Notes under the pieces: model-generated
What the model saw: the letters and a program-made list of their open reading frames with translations, nothing else
Databases searched by the model: none
Told to the model about the DNA's origin: nothing
Assembly (NCBI RefSeq): GCF_000189755.2
Contig: NZ_KI912183.1
Coordinates: forward strand, 1,366,257-1,430,256
Direction of reading: 5' to 3'
DNA length: 64,000 bases
Origin: Desulfotomaculum nigrificans DSM 574
GTDB lineage: Bacteria; Bacillota; Desulfotomaculia; Desulfotomaculales; Desulfotomaculaceae
Position numbers and translations under genes: made by a program
In this document: positions 36,919-44,983 of the stretch, piece by piece
Layout: every line of letters starts with the position of its first letter
Numbering within the stretch: position 1 is the stretch's first letter

Positions 36919-37941
36919 TTAGCGCTGTACTCGTCCGGAGCCGTCACCGGCAGCCAGAGCTTTAACTTCACTTACGGTTACCAGGTTGACATCACCTTCA
37001 ATACTATGCTTCAAGCAGGAAGCAGCCACAGCGAATTCCAGTGCATCTTTTGAACTGTAATTATTGAGCAAGCCATAAATCAACCCGGCACCAAAGGAAT
37101 CACCGCCACCAACGCGGTCAACAATGTGGACCAGGTATTCTCTGGAGAAGTAGAAATCATTTCCGTCATATAACATGGCTGCCCATTTGTTGTCAGAAGC
37201 AGAAATACTGCCACGCAGGGTAATAGCTACTTTACTGAAGTTAAAACGTTCTTTGAGTTGCTTTGCCACATCTTTATAACCTTCATGGTTCAGTTTTCCA
37301 CTGATGATATCAGTGTCAGCGGCTTTAATGCCAAATACCTTTTCGGCATCTTCTTCGTTAGCAATGCATACGTCAACATATTCCATCAGGCCACCCATAA
37401 CCTGGCCGGCTTTTTCCGATGTCCAGAGGTTCTTACGGAAGTTCAGGTCACAGCTTACAGTTAAGCCTAAACGTTTAGCTGCCTTGCATGCTTCCAGGGC
37501 AATCTCAGCTACATTATCGCCCAGTGCCGGAGTAATACCGGTGAAATGGAACCACTCAGCCCCGGCAAAGATTTCGTCCCAGTTAAAGTCTTCCTTCCGG
37601 GCCTGGGAAATGGCAGAGTATTTACGGTCGTATACTACCTTAGAGGGACGTTGGGAGGCACCTTTTTCACAGAAATAAATGCCTAAACGCTCCCCGCCCC
37701 GGGCAATGTATTTGGTGCAAACTCCGAAACGTCTCAGGGAGTTAATAGCAGCCTGGCCGATGGGGTTATCAGGTACTTTGGTTACAAAAGCAGCATCCAC
37801 ACCAAAATTAGCCAATGATACAGCTACGTTAGCCTCACCGCCGCCATAAATGGCGGTAAATTTGTCAGCCTGCACAAAACGGAGGTATCCCTCAGGGGCC
37901 AGTCGCAGCATAATTTCTCCGAATGTTACTACCTTTGCCAT
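36919..37941 (-). CDS. kdgK: 2-keto-3-deoxygluconate kinase (PfkB family)
   Basis: A 340-residue ribokinase-type sugar kinase: N-terminal GEIMLRLAPEGYLRFVQA, substrate loop YGGGEANVAVSLANFG, NFRKNLW and the catalytic DRVGGGDSFGAGLIYGL with its aspartate base. It makes KDPG from KDG, which the next upstream gene (eda) cleaves. RBS AAGGAGAGG. Length and order eda-kdgK are typical of hexuronate/aldonate clusters. Confidence 0.94.
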   Translation of the reverse strand: MAKVVTFGEIMLRLAPEGYLRFVQADKFTAIYGGGEANVAVSLANFGVDAAFVTKVPDNPIGQAAINSLRRFGVCTKYIARGGERLGIYFCEKGASQRPSKVVYDRKYSAISQARKEDFNWDEIFAGAEWFHFTGITPALGDNVAEIALEACKAAKRLGLTVSCDLNFRKNLWTSEKAGQVMGGLMEYVDVCIANEEDAEKVFGIKAADTDIISGKLNHEGYKDVAKQLKERFNFSKVAITLRGSISASDNKWAAMLYDGNDFYFSREYLVHIVDRVGGGDSFGAGLIYGLLNNYSSKDALEFAVAASCLKHSIEGDVNLVTVSEVKALAAGDGSGRVQR

Positions 37942-37984
37942 GATGATCCTCTCCTTCTTATATTTCTTGATTATATTTAATTAA

Positions 37985-38632
37985 TTATTTAGTTCTTGCT
38001 TCTTTAATCTTGGCAATAAATTGTTGCGCTACTTCTGTTATGGATTCATAATCCCCGGTCTTAGCTCCGGCAGTTAAGTTACCACCTACACCAACTGCCA
38101 GGCAACCGTTCTTAATCCATTGACCAACATTATCTAGACTAACACCGCCGGTGGGCATCAGAGGTGCTTGTGGGAGCGGTCCTTTAACTGCTTTAATGAA
38201 GCCAGGTCCTAAAGTCTCTCCCGGGAATATTTTAATAACGTCAGCACCTGCTTCCATGGCTTCGACAATTTCTTTAATAGTCATACAGCCAGGCATCACC
38301 GGAACTTGATACCGGTTACATAATTTGATGGTTTCAAAGTTTAGAGAAGGGCTGACGATGTATTGGGCCCCGGCTAAGATAGCTGTTCTGGCAGTTTCCG
38401 GATCTAACACGGTACCTGCACCAATGATTATTTCACCAGACTTATAGATACTAGTCAGTTCTTTAATAACATCAGCGGCACCCGGTACGGTAAAGGTAAT
38501 TTCAATAGCCGCAACCCCGCCTTTTAGACAAGCATCCGCAATTTTTCGGGCCTTTTCCGGATTCTCGGCCCGTACCACGGCAACCAGGCCGCTATCCATG
38601 ATTTTCCGTAGAATCTCTACCTTTTGATGCAT
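37985..38632 (-). CDS. eda: KDPG/KHG aldolase
   Basis: A 215-residue class I aldolase splitting KDPG into pyruvate and glyceraldehyde-3-phosphate. The catalytic glutamate E44 is in AIEITFT and the Schiff-base lysine K134 in DVIKIFPGE; the phosphate-binding PTGGVSLDN follows. RBS GGAGGCGAT before ATG 38632. Preceded by an inverted repeat at 38676-38695 and by the GntR regulator gene. Confidence 0.95.
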   Translation of the reverse strand: MHQKVEILRKIMDSGLVAVVRAENPEKARKIADACLKGGVAAIEITFTVPGAADVIKELTSIYKSGEIIIGAGTVLDPETARTAILAGAQYIVSPSLNFETIKLCNRYQVPVMPGCMTIKEIVEAMEAGADVIKIFPGETLGPGFIKAVKGPLPQAPLMPTGGVSLDNVGQWIKNGCLAVGVGGNLTAGAKTGDYESITEVAQQFIAKIKEARTK

Positions 38633-38675
38633 GCAATCGCCTCCACATTAGTTGCAGGTTTTTATATGAACAGAA

Positions 38676-38695
38676 TAAATGCAATACTGCATTTA
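38676..38695. promoter_or_regulatory. Inverted-repeat operator candidate upstream of eda
   Basis: TAAATGCA / TGCATTTA, 8-bp arms around ATAC, 44 bases before the eda start. A partial copy, ATGCAATACTG, recurs at 39602-39612 upstream of the GntR gene. Confidence 0.5.
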
Positions 38696-38736
38696 AACTC
38701 TGTTACATCCCATAACCACTTAGCGTTCCCCACAAA

Positions 38737-39441
38737 TTACCTGTTACCATAAAAGTTTAAAAAGTCTTTTTTGGCTGACTCTATATGTTGGTTTAGTATA
38801 ATCTCAAATTCAACATCATCTTGATTGGCCAAAGCTTCTATTAAACGGTGATGCTCCGGATGATAAAGCTTAAGTTTTTCTAAAACATAACCGTATGTTC
38901 CTCTTCCGGCAAACCAAAGGGCATTTAATGAATCATACATCTTTATGATCTGATTATTTCCCAAAGCAACTATGAGGCTGCGATGAAATTCTATATCCAA
39001 ATTATTATATTTAAAGTAATCAAAGTTATCTTCCAGTAAAACATGATCCATTTCAATTAATATTTCTTTCATTACATGGAGTTGTTTTGTATCTAAATTC
39101 CGAATCAATTTCTTGCCGGCCCAAACTTCAAACATCAATCGTGCATCTAACAATTCAATAACTTTATCTACTTCAAAAGTAGATACAAAAGTTCCCTTCC
39201 TGGGGACAATATCCAAAAGTCCTTCCATACTTAATCTATTGAAGGCTTCTTTCACCGGAGAACGACTTACCCCATAGGCTTCGGCTATTTGAAATATATC
39301 TAATTTTTCACCGGGCTTTAGTTCCTGAGTATAGATGGCTTTTTTTAAGGATTCATAAACCTTATCCGCCAATTGTTTATGTTCAATAGGAGAAAAATTA
39401 GTATTATCGTTAGCTGTGGGTTTGCTAAAATCGACGCTCAT
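38737..39441 (-). CDS. GntR-family (FadR subfamily) transcriptional regulator
   Basis: A 234-residue regulator: winged helix (about residues 20-90, ending PVKEAFNRLSMEGLLDIVPR then KGTFVS) and an all-helical FCD effector domain with the metal-binding-type residues of sugar-acid sensors. Upstream of eda-kdgK-FAH on the same strand, it most likely represses them and itself in the absence of a sugar acid. Its own promoter carries a 24-bp palindrome. Confidence 0.92.
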   Translation of the reverse strand: MSVDFSKPTANDNTNFSPIEHKQLADKVYESLKKAIYTQELKPGEKLDIFQIAEAYGVSRSPVKEAFNRLSMEGLLDIVPRKGTFVSTFEVDKVIELLDARLMFEVWAGKKLIRNLDTKQLHVMKEILIEMDHVLLEDNFDYFKYNNLDIEFHRSLIVALGNNQIIKMYDSLNALWFAGRGTYGYVLEKLKLYHPEHHRLIEALANQDDVEFEIILNQHIESAKKDFLNFYGNR

Positions 39442-39481
39442 TTTACCCTACCTTCTATTTTTAAATATTCATCACCTCACC

Positions 39482-39505
39482 TAACATGTAACATGTTACA
39501 TGTTA
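39482..39505. promoter_or_regulatory. 24-bp palindromic operator of the GntR gene
   Basis: A perfect 24-bp palindrome with left half TAACATGTAACA. It lies 5 bases downstream of the -10 box, over the transcription start, a repressing position. A half-like copy, TGTAACATGTAAT, is at 39628-39640, about 90 bases upstream of the promoter. Confidence 0.72.
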
Positions 39506-39510
39506 CTTCT

Positions 39511-39539
39511 ATTATAAAACCAATTTCTTCTTGGGTCAA
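39511..39539 (-). promoter_or_regulatory. Sigma-A promoter of the GntR gene
   Basis: TTGACC, exactly 17 bases, TATAAT on the minus strand. Confidence 0.82.
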
Positions 39540-39642
39540 TAAGAATACTGAATTTACGAAAGATTTGTAATAAGTATGGATTCTTTCAGTGTTTTTGTCC
39601 ATGCAATACTGGAATCAGGTTTTTAGCTGTAACATGTAATAT

Positions 39643-39682
39643 AAAAAGGCTCCGCCGGTATAACCCCCGGATGAGCCTTTTT
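39643..39682 (-). terminator. Terminator of the SASP gene
   Basis: AAAAAGGCTC / GAGCCTTTTT stem with an inner CCGG-rich loop, starting one base past the SASP stop codon. Confidence 0.85.
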
Positions 39683-39683
39683 T

Positions 39684-39980
39684 CTAAGAATCAGAAAGCA
39701 ACCGCCTGTTTTTATAATTCCAGGCCAGCACTGCTTCAGCAAAGGTAACCATTTTTTTAGTCATACCACCACCAACTTTACCGTTTTGCCGGCTGGGTAG
39801 ATCGCCTTTATCGATCCAGGCGTAATCTGGCATCCCCAGCTCCGCAGCCATTTCATTTCTAAATTCCTCTAATGCAGGCTTAACATAGGGAGCTAATTCT
39901 TTGGGAACTAATCCGGTAGAAGCGGTTATTTTCATCAATTCTGTAGGATGAAAGTCTCTGCTAACCAACTCCTTGGACAT
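39684..39980 (-). CDS. Small acid-soluble spore protein, alpha/beta type
   Basis: A 98-residue DNA-binding spore protein. The conserved SASP blocks are visible: EEFRNEMAAELGMP, containing the region cut by germination protease, and DLPSRQNGKVGGGMTKKMVTFAEAVLAW. ATG 39980 follows GGAGGGGGACA. Expression is expected in the forespore under sigma-G. It is somewhat longer than classical Bacillus SASPs, with an N-terminal extension of about 30 residues. Single-gene unit with its own terminator. Confidence 0.88.
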   Translation of the reverse strand: MSKELVSRDFHPTELMKITASTGLVPKELAPYVKPALEEFRNEMAAELGMPDYAWIDKGDLPSRQNGKVGGGMTKKMVTFAEAVLAWNYKNRRLLSDS

Positions 39981-40087
39981 CTTGTGTCCCCCTCCTGACA
40001 AGATTTGTTTAAGCAAATTTTTTAGCATTCCCTATTGATGAATTTATTATGTCCGAAAAGGCTAATTTTTATGTTGGTAAATTAAGG

Positions 40088-40717
40088 TTAATTTAAAAGA
40101 CTGATGGTTGCTTTGATTAATTCCGGAGTTATATAGGCTTCCACCAATCCAGCTGCGGCAGCAATACAGCAAACCACCAGCATTAAACTGTGGTAACTAA
40201 CTATTCCCGGCCATACTGGTAAACTTGAATCCAAGAATCTCCTAATTAAAAGCCAGGAAAAAGACAAAGCCGCCACACCGGCCATAAAAACCGCCGGAAT
40301 TAATAAAATACTTTGCGGTACCACCGAGGCCAGAGCCAGTAAAATCCCCTGTCCTGTCTTACCCTGAGTAAGAAAGCTTAATGTAAAACCCAAGGAAAAA
40401 CCCCTGGCAAACAATAGAGCCAGAATGCCGGGTGTGCCGATAACTGTTAAGCCCAGCACATAAATAATGGATATGAAAAAAATATTATTGGTAATGGTGT
40501 TTTTAACCAACATCGGACGATCAATTTGCACACTGCCAACCTGGCTAACAAACACATCCAGGTATTCTGTAAGCCGGGTAGCTTGCTCCTGATCCAGGTT
40601 GTGTGCTCCCCAACTGCCACACCCCAGTCCGGCCAGCAACACTACCAGGGCTACCAAATACATGGGCCAACCCTTACGCAGGGAAGACCACCATATTTTT
40701 TTAAGATTACGGCGCAC
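40088..40717 (-). CDS. spoIIM: Stage II sporulation protein M
   Basis: A 209-residue membrane protein with about five hydrophobic segments and the SpoIIM/DUF95 pattern: NNIFFISIIYVLGLTVIGTPG, FARGFSLGFTLSFL and VVPQSILLIPAVFMAGVAAL. SpoIIM belongs to the DMP complex (SpoIID-SpoIIM-SpoIIP) that drives engulfment. GTG 40717 has GGGGTGATG upstream. Confidence 0.9.
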   Translation of the reverse strand: MRRNLKKIWWSSLRKGWPMYLVALVVLLAGLGCGSWGAHNLDQEQATRLTEYLDVFVSQVGSVQIDRPMLVKNTITNNIFFISIIYVLGLTVIGTPGILALLFARGFSLGFTLSFLTQGKTGQGILLALASVVPQSILLIPAVFMAGVAALSFSWLLIRRFLDSSLPVWPGIVSYHSLMLVVCCIAAAAGLVEAYITPELIKATISLLN

Positions 40718-40977
40718 GCCATCACCCCGCTGTACACATAGCACATTAAATTATATCTTGTACATGTTTATGCGGGTTGTAAAGACAGCATGCTCAGCCC
40801 GGGCTCTAATTTGGGCCGGCCAGGATTGCCGGTTGTCCCGACAGTTAATCCAATTCCAGCCATTCATTTTAGTTATATTTTGGGTTTGGAAGGTAAAAAT
40901 TTTTTCTAATTTAGTTCGTCTGAAACAAATTTATCCTCTATAATTAGATTAGACTTAGGAAAAAGGAGATGTGTTTT

Positions 40978-41769
40978 ATGCGAGCCGTATTTACATTAAC
41001 TTCACCGGAATCCAAGCGGTTATTAGGTAAGGCAGTCAGCCAATTACCGGAGGTTAAAAAGGCTTTAAAAGAAGGAAAAATTATCATCGGTAACGGTACT
41101 ACCAATGCTTATGTTGCCGAGGAACTGTTAGGAATACAGGTCGAAAAGGCTAAATATACCGTCGGCATTGTGAGTCAGGGAGTGCAGTGTGTTACTCCGG
41201 CAGAGGATAGAATCCCTTCTTTTGTATTGATTAACGGGGAAGTTAGCAAGGAGGACTGGCTTAAGGTATTGGACGAGTTCTCCGGAGAGGATGTTTTTAT
41301 TAAAGGAGCCAATGCCGTAGATCATGAAGGAAATGCCGGGGTATTTATGTCTAACCCCGCCGGTGGCACCATAGGAAAAGCCATCGGTACCCTGACAGCC
41401 CGGGGCTCACATTTAATTATACCGGTGGGATTAGAAAAAATGGTTCCTTCGGTCAAGTTGGCCGCCATGGCTGCCGGTATTAAAAAATTTGATTATTCCC
41501 TGGGCCAAAAGGTTGGCCTGATGCCCTTGATGTATGGTAAAGTAATTACCGAGTTAGAAGCCTTAAACCTGCTTACCGGCGTTAAAGCTGTTTGTTTAGG
41601 GTGCGGCGGGGTAGGAGGTTCCGAAGGAGCGGTAACCCTGGCCGTAGAAGGTAGCCAGCAAGAGGTTGAGGAAACAATGAAACTGGTTAAAGAAATTAAA
41701 GGAGAAAAGAATATCCCGGCTTTAAAGCAAAAATGCAAATGTGACCAACCCTGTGACCGTTGGAATTAA
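40978..41769 (+). CDS. Conserved-looking protein of unknown function with cysteine-rich tail
   Basis: A 263-residue soluble protein starting at ATG 40978 behind AAAAAGGAGATG. It has IIIGNGTTNAYVAEELLG near residue 35 and IKGANAVDHEGNAGVFMSN near 110, a glycine-rich block LGCGGVGGSEGAVTLA near 210, and ends CKCDQPCDRWN, a possible metal site. The alternating beta/alpha pattern and nucleotide-like glycine loops recall the NagB/RpiA/CoA-transferase group, but I cannot place it in a family. It is isolated between spoIIM and the IclR gene, with a terminator after it. Confidence 0.75.
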   Translation: MRAVFTLTSPESKRLLGKAVSQLPEVKKALKEGKIIIGNGTTNAYVAEELLGIQVEKAKYTVGIVSQGVQCVTPAEDRIPSFVLINGEVSKEDWLKVLDEFSGEDVFIKGANAVDHEGNAGVFMSNPAGGTIGKAIGTLTARGSHLIIPVGLEKMVPSVKLAAMAAGIKKFDYSLGQKVGLMPLMYGKVITELEALNLLTGVKAVCLGCGGVGGSEGAVTLAVEGSQQEVEETMKLVKEIKGEKNIPALKQKCKCDQPCDRWN

Positions 41770-41800
41770 CCCTTTTCTTATGTAAGCATAGTTACAAACT

Positions 41801-41838
41801 AAGGCGTCCGGGCCCTGATGATGGTTCCCAGACGCCTT
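41801..41838 (+). terminator. Rho-independent terminator
   Basis: AAGGCGTC / GACGCCTT stem, extended by GGG / CCC, followed by TTAATTTATT on the plus strand. Confidence 0.8.
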
Positions 41839-41944
41839 TAATTTATTAAATAAATTATTAACCGTAAAAAGATCATCCTTATTTCACCCGTAAATTGCTT
41901 GTATTAATTTATCTTTTAATAAGCATAATTGCTGTTGTTTAGTT

Positions 41945-42715
41945 TTAGCCTTTGTAACCTAACGCACGGGAAATTTGATTTGCAGTTTCGATTAGAGAAA
42001 ATTTCAAATTTGATTCAATAGCTTCAATAGTAATTCGCGGTGCCGGGCCAGAGATACTGATAGCGGCCACCACTCTACCATTGTGATCTTTAAGAGGTGC
42101 TGCAACACAGCGGACCCCTTCTTCTGCCTCCATATCATCAATGGCATAGCCATTAGCCCTGATGATATTCAGTTGATTAATCAAAGCTTTTTTATCTGTA
42201 ATGGTTCTCTCTGTCAGTTTTGGCATTCCATGTTTAGTAATTATTTTATCAATCTCCTCCTGCGACAGATCGGACAAAAGACACTTGCCCATACCGGTAC
42301 TGTGCAAGTAACTAAGAGAACCTACCTGGGAAACTAGCCTGACCGAATAATGGCCGTCTAATTTGTCTAAATATAAGCCACGTCCCTTGTGAATGATGCT
42401 TAAGAAGACTGTTTCCTTAGTAATATCATTTAATCTTTTAAGGTAAGGACGTGCTACTTTTCTAATGTCTAGCTCTTCCTGCACTTGAGCGCCTAATTGA
42501 AGGAATTTAACCCCCAGTTTATAACCCTTCTTTTCATCTAATTCGATATAACCCCATGATTCCAGGCTGGAAAGTATCCGGTATGTCGTAGCTTTAGGTA
42601 AATCTGCCAGTTGACTAAGTGATTTTAAAGTAAGCGTTTCTCGGGAATTTGCTATTATATCTACTAACATAAATGCTCTATCAAGTGACTGAATTTTGCC
42701 CTTTAACTCTTTCAC
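41945..42715 (-). CDS. IclR-family transcriptional regulator (KdgR-like)
   Basis: A 256-residue regulator: winged helix-turn-helix (residues 8-70, LKSLSQLADLPKATTYRILS) and IclR effector domain with VSQVGSLSYLHSTGMGKCLL and EAEEGVRCVAAPL. GTG start at 42715 with GGAAGGAGG. It closes the cluster containing the second TRAP system, and a palindrome at 44037 could be its operator. Regulators of this group sense keto-deoxy sugar acids in other bacteria. Confidence 0.92.
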   Translation of the reverse strand: MKELKGKIQSLDRAFMLVDIIANSRETLTLKSLSQLADLPKATTYRILSSLESWGYIELDEKKGYKLGVKFLQLGAQVQEELDIRKVARPYLKRLNDITKETVFLSIIHKGRGLYLDKLDGHYSVRLVSQVGSLSYLHSTGMGKCLLSDLSQEEIDKIITKHGMPKLTERTITDKKALINQLNIIRANGYAIDDMEAEEGVRCVAAPLKDHNGRVVAAISISGPAPRITIEAIESNLKFSLIETANQISRALGYKG

Positions 42716-42918
42716 AACTAACCTCCTTCCTCTTTAATCTTACCTATATATTTTTATAATTCGAAATTTTAAAATTATATCAAAAACTAAATTAGTTATT
42801 TAATACTGCAATCTATGGATAAATTAGTGGAAGAGTTGAGTGTAAACCACTTTTCACTCTTCCACTATAGTTCATCAATGAGTATTTATCTCTGTTCCAT
42901 TCCGGAACCATCTTGTGA

Positions 42919-44004
42919 TCAGAAATTTTCACAAGATAAGCGATCAACTAATTTGATTGCTTCTAAAACCATTTGACTGGTTACATTTACGGGCATGTTC
43001 TTCATATCATTGGCGTTGGCCGCAACTTCGGCAACTTTTTGCAAATCCGCTTCGGTAAGACTGGCGATTTCTGATAATTTAGTGGGTACACCACAGCCTC
43101 TGGCCAACTTAATTTCTTCTATAATTTCAGCTTCGCTACGTCCTTCCAGGGCCAGCAGACAGAGATTACCAAAACCTACTAACAGGCCATGTCCCAAGTC
43201 ATGGGCCGCAGGAATATTAGTAAAACCAAAGTAAACTGAGTGAGCTGCCGCACCCCGGCATTTGTCGCCACCAAGAATAGATGACATACCGGCATAAAAA
43301 ATTATGGCATCTATGGTATACTCCAGCGCATCAGTTACCTCTTGTTTTTCAATGGCGTCTTTAGCTCCGGGGCCAAACTTTTGGATTACTTCGTAGCAAA
43401 TTCTACCGTTATTAATACCCCCCATGGTCCAACTGCTGGCAGGTATTTTACTGGTGGTTGCCCTTAGTTCATACCATTTGGCCAAGGTGTCTCCCATACC
43501 GGCGGCCAGCCATTTTTCAGGTGCTTTGGCGATCACTGCCGTGTCAACAAATACACCTACCGGGCATGCCGATTGGTTAGTATTTTCTACATATTTCCCA
43601 TGCTCATCGTGAATAATTGAGAGTGGCGTGAGAGCAGCACAGGTGGCCGCAATGGTAGGTACAGTAATACATGGGATGTTATTTTTATAAGCAGCGGCCT
43701 TCCCGGTATCTAAAGCTTTACCGCCACCAACTGTTATAATTAATTCAGCACCTTTATTTAAAGCAATTTCACTTATTTTAGATATATTATCCCAGGTGCA
43801 CTCACCGCCATACCATTCAATGCCGACAACCTGCACCCCATGCTGCTTTAAGCTTGCTACAAGTTGCTCTTGTACTGCCTGTAAAGCCTGTTTACCTCCA
43901 ATAAGTAGAACCTTTTGAGCTTGCTTACTGCAGAACTCGCCTACACGTTCTAAAACTCCGGCTCCCCTTATATAAGCAGCCGGTATTCTAACGTCAGAAA
44001 TCAT
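42919..44004 (-). CDS. Iron-containing dehydrogenase, glycerol/hydroxycarboxylate dehydrogenase-like
   Basis: A 361-residue GldA-superfamily protein: NAD loop VGGGKALDTGKAAA, VPTIAATCAALTPLSIIHDE, metal ligands in GMGDTLAKWYE (Asp), GAAAHSVYFG (His) and DLGHGLLVGFG (His). PTIAATCAA with TPLS matches the hydroxycarboxylate dehydrogenase HcxA (YbdH) group rather than true glycerol dehydrogenases, which carry PTIASTDAP; this favours a 2-oxo/2-hydroxy acid as substrate. ATG 44004 follows CGAGGTG. Confidence 0.85.
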   Translation of the reverse strand: MISDVRIPAAYIRGAGVLERVGEFCSKQAQKVLLIGGKQALQAVQEQLVASLKQHGVQVVGIEWYGGECTWDNISKISEIALNKGAELIITVGGGKALDTGKAAAYKNNIPCITVPTIAATCAALTPLSIIHDEHGKYVENTNQSACPVGVFVDTAVIAKAPEKWLAAGMGDTLAKWYELRATTSKIPASSWTMGGINNGRICYEVIQKFGPGAKDAIEKQEVTDALEYTIDAIIFYAGMSSILGGDKCRGAAAHSVYFGFTNIPAAHDLGHGLLVGFGNLCLLALEGRSEAEIIEEIKLARGCGVPTKLSEIASLTEADLQKVAEVAANANDMKNMPVNVTSQMVLEAIKLVDRLSCENF

Positions 44005-44036
44005 AATCAACACCTCGTTTTACAATATAAAATGCC

Positions 44037-44052
44037 GTTTCATTATTGAAAC
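44037..44052. promoter_or_regulatory. Inverted repeat upstream of the iron dehydrogenase gene
   Basis: GTTTCA-TTAT-TGAAAC, 6-bp arms around 4 bases, 33 bases before the start codon. Similar to KdgR-type (IclR) operators. A weaker relative (TTTCATAATATGAGA) lies near 49117 upstream of the RspB-like gene. Confidence 0.45.
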
Positions 44053-44096
44053 ATACTTTTATCCTACTAAAATTTTTATAACCTAATGGACTACAC

Positions 44097-44921
44097 CTAA
44101 TTTTTATCAGTATAGCTGGATTGGTTTAGATGGATTAATCCAAAACCTCCATCCACCCTTAGAGTAATTCCGTTAATGGACGCAGTTTTATCGGCATCGG
44201 CTAAATATAGCACATGGGGTGCAATCTCCTGGGCTGATAAGAAGCGATGTTGAGCCGTTAAGCTAACTACTTCTTGCCCTCTGGCGGTATATGTGCCATC
44301 TTCATTGGTTAATAATTTCCGGTTTTGTTCACCAATGGTAAAACCAACGGCCAGGTTATTAACTCTACCCAGACCATAATGGCCATAGAGGTAGGCCATG
44401 CTCTTAGCCAGGTTTTCCACAGCAGCAAAGGCGGCTGAATAATGAACCACCCGGGCTATGGGCACAAAACCAGACATGGAAGTGATATTTACTACACTGC
44501 CCTGATAACCGGTCCTTTGTAGATAAGCCATATAGAGTTGCATGGCATACCACTTGGAGGTATAGTTATTATTTAACATTTTTACCGGCGCTTCCGGGTC
44601 CATGTTAATGAAGCCTTCTAAATCGTTAGCTGTAGCATCCGGCGAATTACCACCTGAACCGTTGATTACAATATCAATTTGCTTAAATCTTTTTTCTGTC
44701 TCTTCAAAAACCTTGGCCATTTGGGCATAGTCGGATGCATCCGCATTAAGGGCGATGGCGTTACTACCGCCCCGCCCGTTAACTTTTTCCGCTAATACAT
44801 GGGCTGACTTACCCCGGCTAACAATTACTAAATTCATACCTTCTTCAGCAAATAATGTTGTATAACCCTCGGCAATGGCACCGGCACCAAATAAAATCGC
44901 CGTTTTACCCTTTAAGCTCAC
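44097..44921 (-). CDS. SDR-family oxidoreductase, UxuB/fructuronate reductase-like, with altered active site
   Basis: A 274-residue Rossmann-fold protein resembling Gram-positive D-mannonate oxidoreductases by length and context (UxuA and TRAP genes nearby). The catalytic serine is present (NITSMSG), and the tyrosine is in HYSAAFAAVENLAKS, but the lysine four places after the tyrosine is phenylalanine (TTT codon). The cofactor loop is GAGAIAEG instead of TGxxxGIG. So either chemistry differs or the protein is not a classical SDR reductase. The C-terminal VDGGFGLIHL is normal. Confidence 0.8.
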   Translation of the reverse strand: MSLKGKTAILFGAGAIAEGYTTLFAEEGMNLVIVSRGKSAHVLAEKVNGRGGSNAIALNADASDYAQMAKVFEETEKRFKQIDIVINGSGGNSPDATANDLEGFINMDPEAPVKMLNNNYTSKWYAMQLYMAYLQRTGYQGSVVNITSMSGFVPIARVVHYSAAFAAVENLAKSMAYLYGHYGLGRVNNLAVGFTIGEQNRKLLTNEDGTYTARGQEVVSLTAQHRFLSAQEIAPHVLYLADADKTASINGITLRVDGGFGLIHLNQSSYTDKN

Positions 44922-44983
44922 GGTATCTCCTCCACATTGAATTAAAGCCGTAGCTTCAACTTATTTTTAAATTTTCAAAGCAA

